The translations under genes were made by a program, and so were the position numbers. This document shows positions 1 to 7,492 of a stretch of DNA of 15,323 bases, piece after piece (within the stretch, counting starts at the first letter, position 1; each line of letters opens with the position of its first letter). The notes beneath the pieces were generated by a model. The model was not told the DNA's origin, did no database searches, and saw nothing but the letters and a program-made list of their open reading frames with translations. The DNA is from an uncultured Flavobacteriaceae bacterium (GTDB lineage: Bacteria > Bacteroidota > Bacteroidia > Flavobacteriales > Flavobacteriaceae). Location: assembly GCA_938041595.1 (NCBI GenBank), contig CALITN010000097.1:1-15323 (forward strand), written 5' to 3'.

Positions 1-1
1 T

Positions 2-613
2 TTGGGATTGATCAAGGCAGCACAACGTTTTGATGAAACGCGTGGTTTTAAGTTTATTTCATATGCTGTTTGGTGGATTCGCCAGTCTATTTTGCAAGCC
101 CTAGCAGAGCAATCGCGTATCGTTCGTTTGCCACTCAATAAGATTGGGTCGATCAACAAGATAAATAAGACCTATGCCTTTTTGGAGCAAGCCCATGAAC
201 GCGCCCCCTCCGCTGAAGAAATAGCCAAAGAGCTGGACATGACTGTCAATGATGTAAAAGAGTCGTTAAAAAACTCCGGTCGTCATGTATCCATGGATGC
301 ACCCCTAGTAGAAGGGGAAGATTCCAACCTCTATGATGTTTTGAATAGTGGTGAATCTCCAAATCCAGACAAGACCCTTTTGCACGAATCACTTCGCACC
401 GAAATTGAGCGCGCTTTGGAAACTCTCACACCGAGAGAAGCAGACGTGGTTCGCTTGTATTTTGGTTTGGGAAATCAGCACTCGATGACCCTAGAAGAGA
501 TTGGAGAAACATTTGATTTGACCCGCGAACGTGTTCGTCAAATCAAAGAAAAAGCGATCCGTCGTCTAAAGCATACTTCGAGAAGTAAAATTTTAAAAAC
601 CTATTTAGGATAA
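2..613 (+). CDS. rpoD: RNA polymerase primary sigma factor RpoD (sigma-70), 3' part
   Basis: The gene enters from the left edge, so the true start lies outside the window; about 203 C-terminal residues are visible. They cover the end of region 2 ([17 protein letters not shown], then [11 protein letters not shown] in the -10 recognition helix), region 3, and region 4 with the -35-binding helix-turn-helix ([20 protein letters not shown]). Primary sigma factors direct RNA polymerase core to housekeeping promoters. The protein runs straight from region 2 into region 3, fitting the short form found in Bacteroidetes, whose sigma recognises TTG/TAnnTTTG promoters rather than the E. coli consensus. 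It ends with TAA and is followed immediately by a hairpin terminator. Assignment as the primary sigma rather than an alternative one rests on the very canonical region 2.4 and 4.2 sequences. Confidence 0.95.
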   Translation: MGLIKAAQRFDETRGFKFISYAVWWIRQSILQALAEQSRIVRLPLNKIGSINKINKTYAFLEQAHERAPSAEEIAKELDMTVNDVKESLKNSGRHVSMDAPLVEGEDSNLYDVLNSGESPNPDKTLLHESLRTEIERALETLTPREADVVRLYFGLGNQHSMTLEEIGETFDLTRERVRQIKEKAIRRLKHTSRSKILKTYLG

Positions 614-616
614 AAC

Positions 617-645
617 AAAAAGGCAACTTTCGAGTTGCCTTTTTT
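617..645 (+). terminator. Rho-independent terminator after rpoD (UUCG tetraloop)
   Basis: Arms 617-628 and 633-644 pair perfectly around the tetraloop TTCG (629-632), and a T run follows at 639-645. It lies 3 nt after the rpoD stop codon and only 11 nt before the rpe start codon, so any rpe transcription from its own promoter must begin inside or upstream of this hairpin. Confidence 0.85.
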
Positions 646-656
646 ATTGATATACT

Positions 657-1304
657 ATGGCAAAAATAGCACCTTCTATCCTTGCGGCTGACTTTGGCAA
701 CTTGGAACGCGACTGTAAAATGGTAAATGCGAGTGAGGCTGATTGGTTTCATATCGATATTATGGACGGCGTATTTGTACCCAATATTTCCTATGGAATG
801 CCCGTTTTAAAAGCCATTCAAACGGTTGCACAAAAACCCTTAGATGTTCACCTTATGATTGTTGATCCCGATCGCTATATCGACACTTTTGCTGATTTGG
901 GAGCTAGTGTACTAACAGTACATTATGAAGCCTGTACCCACTTACATCGTACACTTCAGAAAATAAAAAGTTGTGGAATGCTTGCCGGTGTTGCGCTAAA
1001 TCCCCACACTCCTGTTGATGTATTAGAAGCTATCATCCAGGAGGTAGATTTGGTCTGCCTGATGAGTGTCAATCCAGGTTTTGGAGGGCAATCGTTTATC
1101 GAAACCACTTACGAGAAAACAGCTGCCTTAAAGGCACTAATTTCAAAAAAAGGAGCCAAAACTCAAATTGAAATTGACGGAGGGGTAACCAATCAAAATG
1201 CCGCTACATTGATTCAGGCAGGAGCAGATGTGCTTGTTGCTGGTTCTCATGTTTTCAAAGCTGAAGACCCTCCAGCCACTATCAAAACGCTTAAACGGTT
1301 CTAA
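657..1304 (+). CDS. rpe: Ribulose-phosphate 3-epimerase
   Basis: This 215-residue protein has the usual length and all landmark motifs of the family. It interconverts D-ribulose 5-phosphate and D-xylulose 5-phosphate in the non-oxidative pentose phosphate pathway, in the cytoplasm. The N-terminal APSILAADF is typical. Metal ligands are visible as H32 and D34 (HIDIMDGVFVPN), H65 (DVHLM) and D174 (EIDGGV), with D34 and D174 the acid/base pair of the family. The phosphate-binding loop is seen in MSVNPGFGGQ, residues 136-145. The ATG at 657 gives the canonical N-terminus; no clear Shine-Dalgarno precedes it. The gene lies just after the rpoD terminator, so it may depend on read-through from rpoD or on a promoter hidden in the end of rpoD. 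Confidence 0.97.
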   Translation: MAKIAPSILAADFGNLERDCKMVNASEADWFHIDIMDGVFVPNISYGMPVLKAIQTVAQKPLDVHLMIVDPDRYIDTFADLGASVLTVHYEACTHLHRTLQKIKSCGMLAGVALNPHTPVDVLEAIIQEVDLVCLMSVNPGFGGQSFIETTYEKTAALKALISKKGAKTQIEIDGGVTNQNAATLIQAGADVLVAGSHVFKAEDPPATIKTLKRF

Positions 1305-1307
1305 AAC

Positions 1308-1338
1308 AAAAAAGCAGCGAATTATCGCTGCTTTTGTT
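1308..1338. terminator. Bidirectional terminator between rpe and the OmpA gene
   Basis: Arms 1310-1320 and 1325-1335 pair over 11 bp around the 4-nt loop ATTA. An A run precedes and TTTTGTT follows, so the hairpin is followed by U-rich RNA on either strand. It sits between two convergent genes and probably ends both. Confidence 0.8.
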
Positions 1339-1355
1339 GAAACTTGAGTATTTTA

Positions 1356-2777
1356 TTAATTCGATTTTAAACGGAATTGTACCCGTCTGTTTTTGGCACG
1401 ACCTTCTGAAGTGTCATTGCTATCTAATGGATTGGCTTCTCCAAATCCTTGGATCTCTAATCGTGCAGCATCTACCCCCATATTGATAAGGGCGTTTCGA
1501 ACAGACTCGGCTCTCTTTACAGACAATGCTTGATTGTAAGCTTCATCACCATCATTCGAAGAATAGCCCTCTATCACAAAAATTCCTCCAGAGTTTTCTG
1601 CTAATACCCCTTTAATTTTTTCCAAAACATCGAACATTTTCTTACCGAGAATACGATCACTATTGGCCACAAAGTTAATCATCGAACCATAAGTATTCAT
1701 AGTAGACACTATCGAGTCGGATGTATCAGGGCAACCGTTCTTTTCAGCTGAACCTGCTAGATCTGGACACAAATCGTCAGCATCAGGAACACCGTCACCA
1801 TCTTTGTCATCTATAGGACAACCATTGTTTGATTCGGGGCCGGCTTTGTCAGGGCATTCATCAATACCATCGTGAACACCATCTGAATCTTTGTCAGGGC
1901 ATCCTTGCATTTCGACAGAACCCGCTACATCTGGGCATAAATCGTCTTTATCAGCCACACCATCACCATCACTATCTGGACAGCCTTTCAATTCTTTAGA
2001 TCCCGCTTCTTCTGGACAATCATCTTCATTGTCGGGAATACCATCCTCATCTGTATCTGGGCAGCCCTCAAATTCTTTCAATCCAGGAACATCAGGACAT
2101 TTATCTTTCTCATCTGAAATTCCGTCTTTGTCACGATCACCTGTACCAAAGTTGTAACTCAAGCCAGCCTGATGTTGGAAATGACGAACACCGTCTAATT
2201 CGTATGCGTTTTTGAAATTTGATTGCAAGCTCAAAGCCATTGACGGGGAGAGACGAAAGTCCAGTCCAAAACCGCCCAAAACTTGTTTTGAAGCATTTTT
2301 GGAAAGCAAAATTGCATTCGTATCATCGGAATTGGAAAATTGGAAACTTGAAAACCCCCATCCTCCTAGAAAGAAAGGGCTTATTTTTCCTCCTCCAAAA
2401 GGACTATATTTTAAAAATCCATCTGCGCTGATATAAGGATACTCGGTTCCAGATGCAATCCCGTCAACTTTTGTAAGGTTGTTTACAGACAACATCGCTC
2501 CGACAGAAAATTTTCCTTTTAAAAAACGCTCTAAAGAAATCGTAGGACCGCCTATGGTCCAATGATCTCCTATATTGGCAAAATCCTCAAAAAAGTCACC
2601 TTGAGCTCCGTCTGGAAAAAGCCGACTCGGAGTGCCCCCCACAGGATACACATCGATAGCATTAGCTGAAATGGTCAATCGCCATGGGTTTTCCGACGTC
2701 TGTGAAAGCCCCAAAGCAAGGGCTCCAAACGTAAATAATAATAGTAGTCTTGTTTTCATAATACGAAGATTATTCAT
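1356..2777 (-). CDS. OmpA-family outer-membrane protein with thrombospondin type 3 repeats
   Basis: This 473-residue protein probably links the outer membrane to peptidoglycan. Residues 7-26 ([20 protein letters not shown]) look like a signal peptide, so the ATG at 2759 is an alternative and quite possibly the true start. Residues about 28-210 resemble the N-terminal beta-barrel of Bacteroidetes OmpA proteins ([19 protein letters not shown]). Residues 214-350 hold five acidic DxDxDG...CP repeats of the calcium-binding TSP3 type. Residues about 363-473 form the OmpA C-terminal domain, with [24 protein letters not shown] and EGRAKNRRV. The arginine that binds the peptidoglycan stem peptide is present (R422), but the aspartate of the usual G-H/Y-T-D motif is replaced by serine (S407 in [13 protein letters not shown]). 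The frameshifted dioxygenase lies upstream on the same strand, about 75 bp away. The exact role is unknown; a structural or adhesive role is likely. Confidence 0.9.
   Translation of the reverse strand: MNNLRIMKTRLLLLFTFGALALGLSQTSENPWRLTISANAIDVYPVGGTPSRLFPDGAQGDFFEDFANIGDHWTIGGPTISLERFLKGKFSVGAMLSVNNLTKVDGIASGTEYPYISADGFLKYSPFGGGKISPFFLGGWGFSSFQFSNSDDTNAILLSKNASKQVLGGFGLDFRLSPSMALSLQSNFKNAYELDGVRHFQHQAGLSYNFGTGDRDKDGISDEKDKCPDVPGLKEFEGCPDTDEDGIPDNEDDCPEEAGSKELKGCPDSDGDGVADKDDLCPDVAGSVEMQGCPDKDSDGVHDGIDECPDKAGPESNNGCPIDDKDGDGVPDADDLCPDLAGSAEKNGCPDTSDSIVSTMNTYGSMINFVANSDRILGKKMFDVLEKIKGVLAENSGGIFVIEGYSSNDGDEAYNQALSVKRAESVRNALINMGVDAARLEIQGFGEANPLDSNDTSEGRAKNRRVQFRLKSN
1728..2138 (-). repeat. 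Five thrombospondin type 3 (calcium-binding) repeats inside the OmpA gene
   Basis: Five imperfect units of about 27 residues each read D-x-D-x-D-G-(I/V)-x-D-x-x-D-x-C-P-[6-10 residues]-x-G-C-P. The aspartates are the known calcium ligands of TSP3 repeats, and two CP motifs per unit allow disulfide formation. The repeats form a spacer between the barrel and the peptidoglycan-binding domain. Long open frames on the opposite strand here are compositional shadows. Confidence 0.9.
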
Positions 2778-2825
2778 TATATCTAACTACTAACTTCGCG
2801 TTTTATTGTTAAAACAAGTTGAATT

Positions 2826-2845
2826 TTTTGTAAATCCTTACAAAA
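2826..2845. promoter_or_regulatory. 20-bp AT-rich inverted repeat upstream of the OmpA gene
   Basis: Arms TTTTGTAA (2826-2833) and TTACAAAA (2838-2845) are perfectly complementary around ATCC. The repeat lies in the 75-bp gap between the dioxygenase stop and the OmpA start. Neither strand has a clear U tract after it, so a regulator-binding site fits better than a terminator, but a weak hairpin terminator for the dioxygenase cannot be excluded. No regulator can be assigned. Confidence 0.35.
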
Positions 2846-2852
2846 TAAAAAG

Positions 2853-3805
2853 TCAATTCTTAATTAAACCCAGCTCTATCAAGCGCTCGTGAAGAAATGC
2901 CCCAGCTGTGATGGGGTCAAATTGCAATGGATTTTGAGCATCAATGCAGTTGGAAAGACAATCCAAAGGCATCTGAGCCACAGGATGCATAAAAAAAGGA
3001 ATCGAGTAGCGCGACTTTCCCCATAATGCCTTAGGAGGATTCACCACTCGGTGAATCGTAGATTTAAGTCGATTGTTAGTGAGTCGAGCCATCATATCAC
3101 CCATATTAATCATTAACTCTCCTTCCTGGGCATTGGCAGCAATCCATTCCCCTGATCGGTTCTGTACTTGCAGCCCACCCCCTTGTGCTCCCATGAGCAG
3201 CGTAATAAGGTTGATATCCCCGTGGGCAGCAGCACGAACGGCCTGTTTTGGTGCTTCCTTCAATGGGGGTAGTGAATGGGGCGAAGAATAGAATTTCCTT
3301 TTTCCACAAAAGGCTGAAAGTAGTTTGGCTCTAAATCCAAAAATATAGCAATCGCCTTTAACACTTGAAGGGCTGTTTGTTCTAAAGCCTTATATACTTT
3401 TTCCCCTATACTATTAAACTCTGGAAGCTCCGCCACTATTACGTTGGAAGGATATTGAAAAACTTTATTTTCTGCTGTTGACAGATACTGCCCAAAATGC
3501 CAAAACTCTTTTAAGTCAGCATGCGTAAATCCTTTGGCTGTCTCTCTACCAAAAGGAGTGTATCCGCGTTGTCCTGCCAAACCTGCAATATGATATTTCA
3601 TCTTAACAGACTCCGGCAACTCAAAAAATGCCCTGATCTGTTCATACAACGCTGTTCCCAATTCACTGGTCAAATAGTGTCCTCGCAATGCCACAAAACC
3701 TATATCGCTAAAAGCGGCCCCCAAATCTGAAATAAATTGGTTTCGGCTCGAAGACTCTTGAGATAAAAACTGTTGTAAATCAACTTGTGGGATTATTTGA
3801 GTCAT
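2853..3805 (-). pseudogene. 2-oxoglutarate/Fe(II) dioxygenase, isopenicillin N synthase-like, split by a -1 frameshift
   Basis: Two frames together encode one dioxygenase of 317 residues. The 5' frame (3805 down to 3260) starts MTQIIPQVDLQQF and carries the N-terminal region typical of the family (DIGFVALRGH, then ETAKGFTHADLKEFWHFG). It stops at TGA just after RPIHYP. The 3' frame (3263 down to 2853) continues LKEAPKQAVRAAA and holds the catalytic core: iron ligands H and D in AAHGDINLITLL, the distal histidine in STIHRVVNP, and the 2-oxoglutarate-binding RxS in SRYSIPFF. Adding one G to the five-G run at 3265-3269 gives HYPPLKEAP and restores one frame. The frame around the break is otherwise intact, with no other stops, so a sequencing error or a very recent mutation is likely. 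The start at 3805 was chosen because the extension to 3835 adds an unlikely N-terminus. Its substrate cannot be told from sequence. Confidence 0.85.
3265..3269 (-). other. Frameshift site: five-base homopolymer in the dioxygenase gene
   Basis: On the coding strand the site reads CAC TAC CCCC(C)AT TGA. Six Cs instead of five would give His-Tyr-Pro-Pro-Leu, joining the two halves in frame. The site falls between the N-terminal domain and the catalytic domain, so neither fragment alone should be active. Confidence 0.85.
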
Positions 3806-3884
3806 AAAATATGGATTGCATTTTGGTGATTTCAAGATACGAGTTCTAATTTTTCTTCATTTGAATAGAACCAAATTCTTTAGC

Positions 3885-4148
3885 ATGATCCAAGGAGTAC
3901 TAATTATGACTGTCACCCTGGCAATAGTTCTGTTACTAAAAAAAGCTTTTATACGATTAGCAGAACTTTCGGAAGCAAAAAAATCACACTTCAGGCGTTT
4001 TTATTTAATTTTTCTTGGAGTCTTTTTTATTATTCATGGCATCGTCATGGGGATTTCTAACAATGCATGGGGTTGGATCGAACTATTCAATATTGGGTTT
4101 GGAAGTTTCGCAGTGATTCTATCGCTTGCTTTTCCCCAAAAGCTATAA
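3885..4148 (+). CDS. Small three-helix membrane protein of unknown function
   Basis: The 87-residue protein MIQGVLIMTV...AFPQKL has three hydrophobic stretches, at residues about 2-18, 37-55 and 64-82. They are separated by a basic loop (KKAFIRLAELSEAKKSHFRRF) and a short loop with NNAWGW. I do not recognise a named family. The start is uncertain: the frame is open back to 3816, ATG at 3885 gives a complete first helix, and ATG at 3906 has a good AGGAG about 8 nt upstream and would give an 80-residue protein. The gene diverges from the dioxygenase and ends 2 nt before a hairpin terminator shared with the DUF2911 gene. Its placement between two clear genes, the defined terminator and the coherent membrane topology support a real gene. 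Confidence 0.65.
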   Translation: MIQGVLIMTVTLAIVLLLKKAFIRLAELSEAKKSHFRRFYLIFLGVFFIIHGIVMGISNNAWGWIELFNIGFGSFAVILSLAFPQKL

Positions 4149-4172
4149 AAAAACCCGCCAAAGCGGGTTTAT
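4147..4172. terminator. Bidirectional terminator between the small membrane protein and the DUF2911 gene
   Basis: Arms 4151-4158 (AAACCCGC) and 4163-4170 (GCGGGTTT) pair perfectly around CAAA. The minus-strand RNA has a seven-U run after the stem, so termination should be strongest for the DUF2911 gene; the plus-strand side has only TTTATT. Confidence 0.8.
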
Positions 4173-4188
4173 TCATATTATGAAAATC

Positions 4189-4722
4189 TCATTGGGACAA
4201 TGGAACTCTCAATCGAAGCTGATCCCATCCCATGTACAGATCCACGCCATTGTCTGCCGCTTCAAAAGCCATTGAAAAAGCTTCTAGTGATTTTTTACCC
4301 TCTTGAACGGGTACTTGAATTCGAGCTTGGTCTAAGGCTGGGTTGTAAGTATAGGCTCCCCAAACATTTGTCGCTTTATTGATTATTACAGTCCATTCTT
4401 TTTCACCCGGAATCGTATATAGGGAATAGCTTCCTGAAGGAATATTGGTATTCCCTAGTTTCATATCAATATAGAATGTAATCTCACAGGCTTCATTGGC
4501 GCCTGTTCGCCATACTTTCCCATTGGGTGCAAGTTTGGTAACGGAACGTCCCTTTAACTGAGGACGGGAATAAATAACACGTACAAGTTTATTGGTCTCG
4601 CTATTGCTGACGGGAAACTTAATCATATCCAAAGGGCTTTTGTCCAATCCTCTGAATTCTTGTGCCTGAAGGGTAAAAGTGGTTGCTACTAAAAGCACCA
4701 CACTAACAAAGTGTTTCATCAT
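4189..4722 (-). CDS. Secreted DUF2911 domain protein
   Basis: This 177-residue protein starts with a signal peptide (MMKHFVSVVLLVATTFTLQAQ, cleavage likely after Ala-Gln; no lipobox cysteine). Nearly all the rest matches DUF2911, a domain common in Bacteroidetes. Landmarks are VRVIYSRPQLKGRSV, then KVWRTGANEACEITF, then IPSGSYSLYTIPGEKEWTVIINK. The family has no established biochemical function; a periplasmic or surface location is inferred from the signal peptide. Start could be either of the tandem ATGs at 4722 or 4719. The gene converges on the small membrane protein and lies about 200 bp from the divergent lectin operon. Confidence 0.9.
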   Translation of the reverse strand: MMKHFVSVVLLVATTFTLQAQEFRGLDKSPLDMIKFPVSNSETNKLVRVIYSRPQLKGRSVTKLAPNGKVWRTGANEACEITFYIDMKLGNTNIPSGSYSLYTIPGEKEWTVIINKATNVWGAYTYNPALDQARIQVPVQEGKKSLEAFSMAFEAADNGVDLYMGWDQLRLRVPLSQ

Positions 4723-4924
4723 TGAATTTTTTTTGATGATTTAAAGTTAAGAATTCACATCCTTGCAGTTGTTAAAATCATATTAAAATGACTAAAGCAA
4801 GATTCCAATACTAGTCTTCAAAAGAAGAATCTCCTGTTTCTTTGTTAAATAAATACGAATTCTACGATTAAATAAAATACGGAAGCACGTTGAAGTGTAT
4901 CTTCGTAAATAACTATTGGATCGA

Positions 4925-7492
4925 ATGAGTTTTATTCGCTACTGCTGCTTGTGGTCTTTTTATCTGCTGATTGGCATTGTCCATTGGAAAACATTTGCTC
5001 AAGAAGGCGCAGTAGGACTTATAATGGAAGCCGAAGGAAACCAAGCCTATTGTCCCAATAGCATACTCCCGATTGTTACAGAATTTTCCATCTCAGACCC
5101 AGACACCAATGAATCCCCTGCAATCTATATCCAAATAGTATCGGGCTATAATATAGTAGAGGATCAACTTCAATTACTGGGGATGGAGACGCTCTTTGAA
5201 AGTAGTTGGAACCCAAGTGAAGCCAAACTTAGTATCCAATCCAAAACAGGAATGCCTGTTCCCTATTCTGATATCGTTTCCGCTGTAAAAAATGTTGTCT
5301 ATACCAGTTCTAACCCCGAACCAGCAACAGACAAAACCATAGCTATTACATTGGGTAGTGCCAATTACCTTCCTAGTACGGGACACTATTATGAATATGT
5401 TTTTGCACCCAACATTACATGGAAGCAAGCACGAGAAAGAGCAAAGCTTAAAACCTATTACGGGCTAAAAGGATATTTGGCAACTGTTGGACAAGAAGAT
5501 GAAGCGCAATTGATCGGCGAACTCAGTCCAGGAGTTGGATGGATTGGCGGATCGGACGAGCAAACAGAGGGCGTCTGGAAATGGATGGATGGCCCAGAAG
5601 CTGGAACTGTTTTTTGGAATGGATTGGCAGACGGCAGTACTCCCAATTTTGCCTATTGGAACGAATCGGAACCGAATAACGCTGGTAACGAAGACTATGC
5701 TCATATCACTGATATCAGTATTGGGAATCTAGGAGCATGGAATGACCTCCCCAATGTTACCGCAACTTCAGGACCATTTCAAGCCAAAGGATTTCTGGTC
5801 GAATACGGCGGCATGCCAGGAGATCCTATCGTTCGTAATTCTGCCAGTACACAAATTTTTATTCCACGCATTCAAGGCATTGAAAATGCGACCGGTTGTG
5901 AAGGACAAGCCTTGACCTTGACCGTCGATGCAAGTATCGATCAGTTGAACTGGTATGACGCTCCGGTAGGAGGAAATCTAATTCATACCGGAGATAACTA
6001 TAGCAATACATTTTTTGAAGATCAAACCTTTTGGCTAGACTGGGATGGTATTGGATGTTCGTTGCCTAATCGGGTCAAAATTAAAGCCAAAATATATCCT
6101 TACCCTGTGCTTCTTGAACCCAATCTGGTCGTTGAGCAATGTGATAATGACAACCTCAACGATGGAATTACACGATTCAATTTAGAAGCATTGGCCGCAT
6201 TGATTTCTCAAAACTACACGCAGGAGACTTTTGAATTTTATACCGAGTCCGATTACCGTCTTTCTTCAAAAATAGTAAATCCGAACACGTTTCGAAATAC
6301 AGCATTCCAACAGCAGTTATTTGTCAGAATCAATACCCCAGGAAATTGCTATGAAGAATCTCAGGTCACACTAAAAGTGGCCGCTAGCGATGTTTCACTC
6401 AATAGTCTCTTTGAATTCCAAACCTGTGAGACCGCCGTCAAAGATTGGGGATCCGGAATCGAAGGTTGGGATGTTTCCCTTTTTGATACGCTGGAGACCG
6501 AAATTCGATTGGCCAACCCCAAATTTAACAGTCAAAACATCGAAATTAGTTTTTATTCCTCGGAAGAAGACGCCCAATTGCGGCAAAACGCCATTGTTTT
6601 CTCAGCAGAGAACTCGCTATACTTCATGAAAACTCCCTATAAACAAACCCTATGGGCGCGTATTGAAAACTTAGACTTGAATCAAATTAGTTGTTTAGGC
6701 GTGGCCCCTGTAGCCCAGTTGCAAGTAAACCCCTTACCTAGTTTTGAACGGTTGGAGGACTTTACTGTCGTTTGTCAAAACTTAGACCCCGTGCCTATCG
6801 GAGTCATTTCTTCAGATGATCGTGCGTATACGTATCAGTGGTTTTATGAAGGAACGCCCTTCCCCTCAGCAGTAAATAGCCAAACAGCTGTTCAAGAAAC
6901 CAACCAAGGGGGGCTTTATGAAGTGATTGCTACAACAACAGACGGGACTAACTGTAGTCGCACCCTTTCTTTCACTTTATTTCCCTCTAATCAGGCATCG
7001 ATCACACAAGAGGATTTAACCGTAGTGGATTTGCAAGGAGAAACAGGAAGTTTGGAAATTCGAACCGACTATTTAGGAATCGGAGATTATGAATTTACCC
7101 TATACGATCCGGATGCGTCCTATCAAGACGATCCCTATTTTGATAAGATTCCACCGGGAATTCATTCGTTATTTGTACGCGATAAAAATGGCTGTGGTAT
7201 CCGTGAAATTTCCTTTTCCGTACTCGGTCATATGAAGTTTTTTAGCCCCAATGGCGACGGGATCAATGACCGTTGGAAAATACTGGGTGTCAGTGCAGAT
7301 TTTCAGCCCCAGAGTCAGATCTATATTTTTGATCGGTATGGTCGATTGATTACTGAGATCAGTCCTTCGGAAGAGGGATGGGACGGAGCACTCAACAACT
7401 CCATCCTTCCTCAAGACGATTATTGGTTTCGCGTGTTCTTTCAGGATGGAAGACAATACAGCGGTCATTTTAGTTTATTGCGTTCCCGATGA
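4925..7492 (+). CDS. T9SS type B cargo: C-type lectin surface protein
   Basis: A secreted protein of 855 residues, probably an adhesin or glycan-binding protein exported by the type IX secretion system. The ATG at 4925 was preferred to the TTG at 4916. Residues 1 to about 26 form a signal peptide ending in FAQ. Residues about 30-150 look like the cadherin-like module often seen before lectin domains in flavobacterial proteins (SISDPDTNES..IYIQIVSGYN). Residues about 155-296 are a C-type lectin domain with WIGGSD, VWKWMDG, an EPN calcium/sugar motif (249-251) and WND (272-274). An Ig-like segment follows around 312-390 (CEGQALTLTVDAS..LNWYDAP), then a long region with scattered cysteines. The last ~89 residues are a type B C-terminal sorting domain (FFSPNGDGINDRW, IYIFDRYGRLI, GWDG, DDYWFRVFF). 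The stop overlaps the PorP/SprF start by ATGA. Confidence 0.92.
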   Translation: MSFIRYCCLWSFYLLIGIVHWKTFAQEGAVGLIMEAEGNQAYCPNSILPIVTEFSISDPDTNESPAIYIQIVSGYNIVEDQLQLLGMETLFESSWNPSEAKLSIQSKTGMPVPYSDIVSAVKNVVYTSSNPEPATDKTIAITLGSANYLPSTGHYYEYVFAPNITWKQARERAKLKTYYGLKGYLATVGQEDEAQLIGELSPGVGWIGGSDEQTEGVWKWMDGPEAGTVFWNGLADGSTPNFAYWNESEPNNAGNEDYAHITDISIGNLGAWNDLPNVTATSGPFQAKGFLVEYGGMPGDPIVRNSASTQIFIPRIQGIENATGCEGQALTLTVDASIDQLNWYDAPVGGNLIHTGDNYSNTFFEDQTFWLDWDGIGCSLPNRVKIKAKIYPYPVLLEPNLVVEQCDNDNLNDGITRFNLEALAALISQNYTQETFEFYTESDYRLSSKIVNPNTFRNTAFQQQLFVRINTPGNCYEESQVTLKVAASDVSLNSLFEFQTCETAVKDWGSGIEGWDVSLFDTLETEIRLANPKFNSQNIEISFYSSEEDAQLRQNAIVFSAENSLYFMKTPYKQTLWARIENLDLNQISCLGVAPVAQLQVNPLPSFERLEDFTVVCQNLDPVPIGVISSDDRAYTYQWFYEGTPFPSAVNSQTAVQETNQGGLYEVIATTTDGTNCSRTLSFTLFPSNQASITQEDLTVVDLQGETGSLEIRTDYLGIGDYEFTLYDPDASYQDDPYFDKIPPGIHSLFVRDKNGCGIREISFSVLGHMKFFSPNGDGINDRWKILGVSADFQPQSQIYIFDRYGRLITEISPSEEGWDGALNNSILPQDDYWFRVFFQDGRQYSGHFSLLRSR

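Noticed and set aside
1891..2157. Ser/Pro-rich plus-strand open frame opposite the OmpA gene
   Set aside because: It mirrors the TSP3 repeats on the other strand; the repetitive Asp/Gly/Pro codons keep the opposite frame open.
3265..3269. Phase-variable homopolymer tract controlling the dioxygenase
   Set aside because: A run of five Gs is too short for the usual slipped-strand phase variation; an error or simple mutation is more likely.
3106..3309. Third minus-strand open frame overlapping the dioxygenase break
   Set aside because: It is Cys/Gly/Arg-rich with no family features and lies out of frame with both dioxygenase halves, which have clear motifs.
5174..7468. Several open frames of 60-100 codons on the minus strand and in other plus frames inside the lectin gene
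   Set aside because: They lie within a gene with clear domain motifs throughout and show no recognisable protein features of their own.
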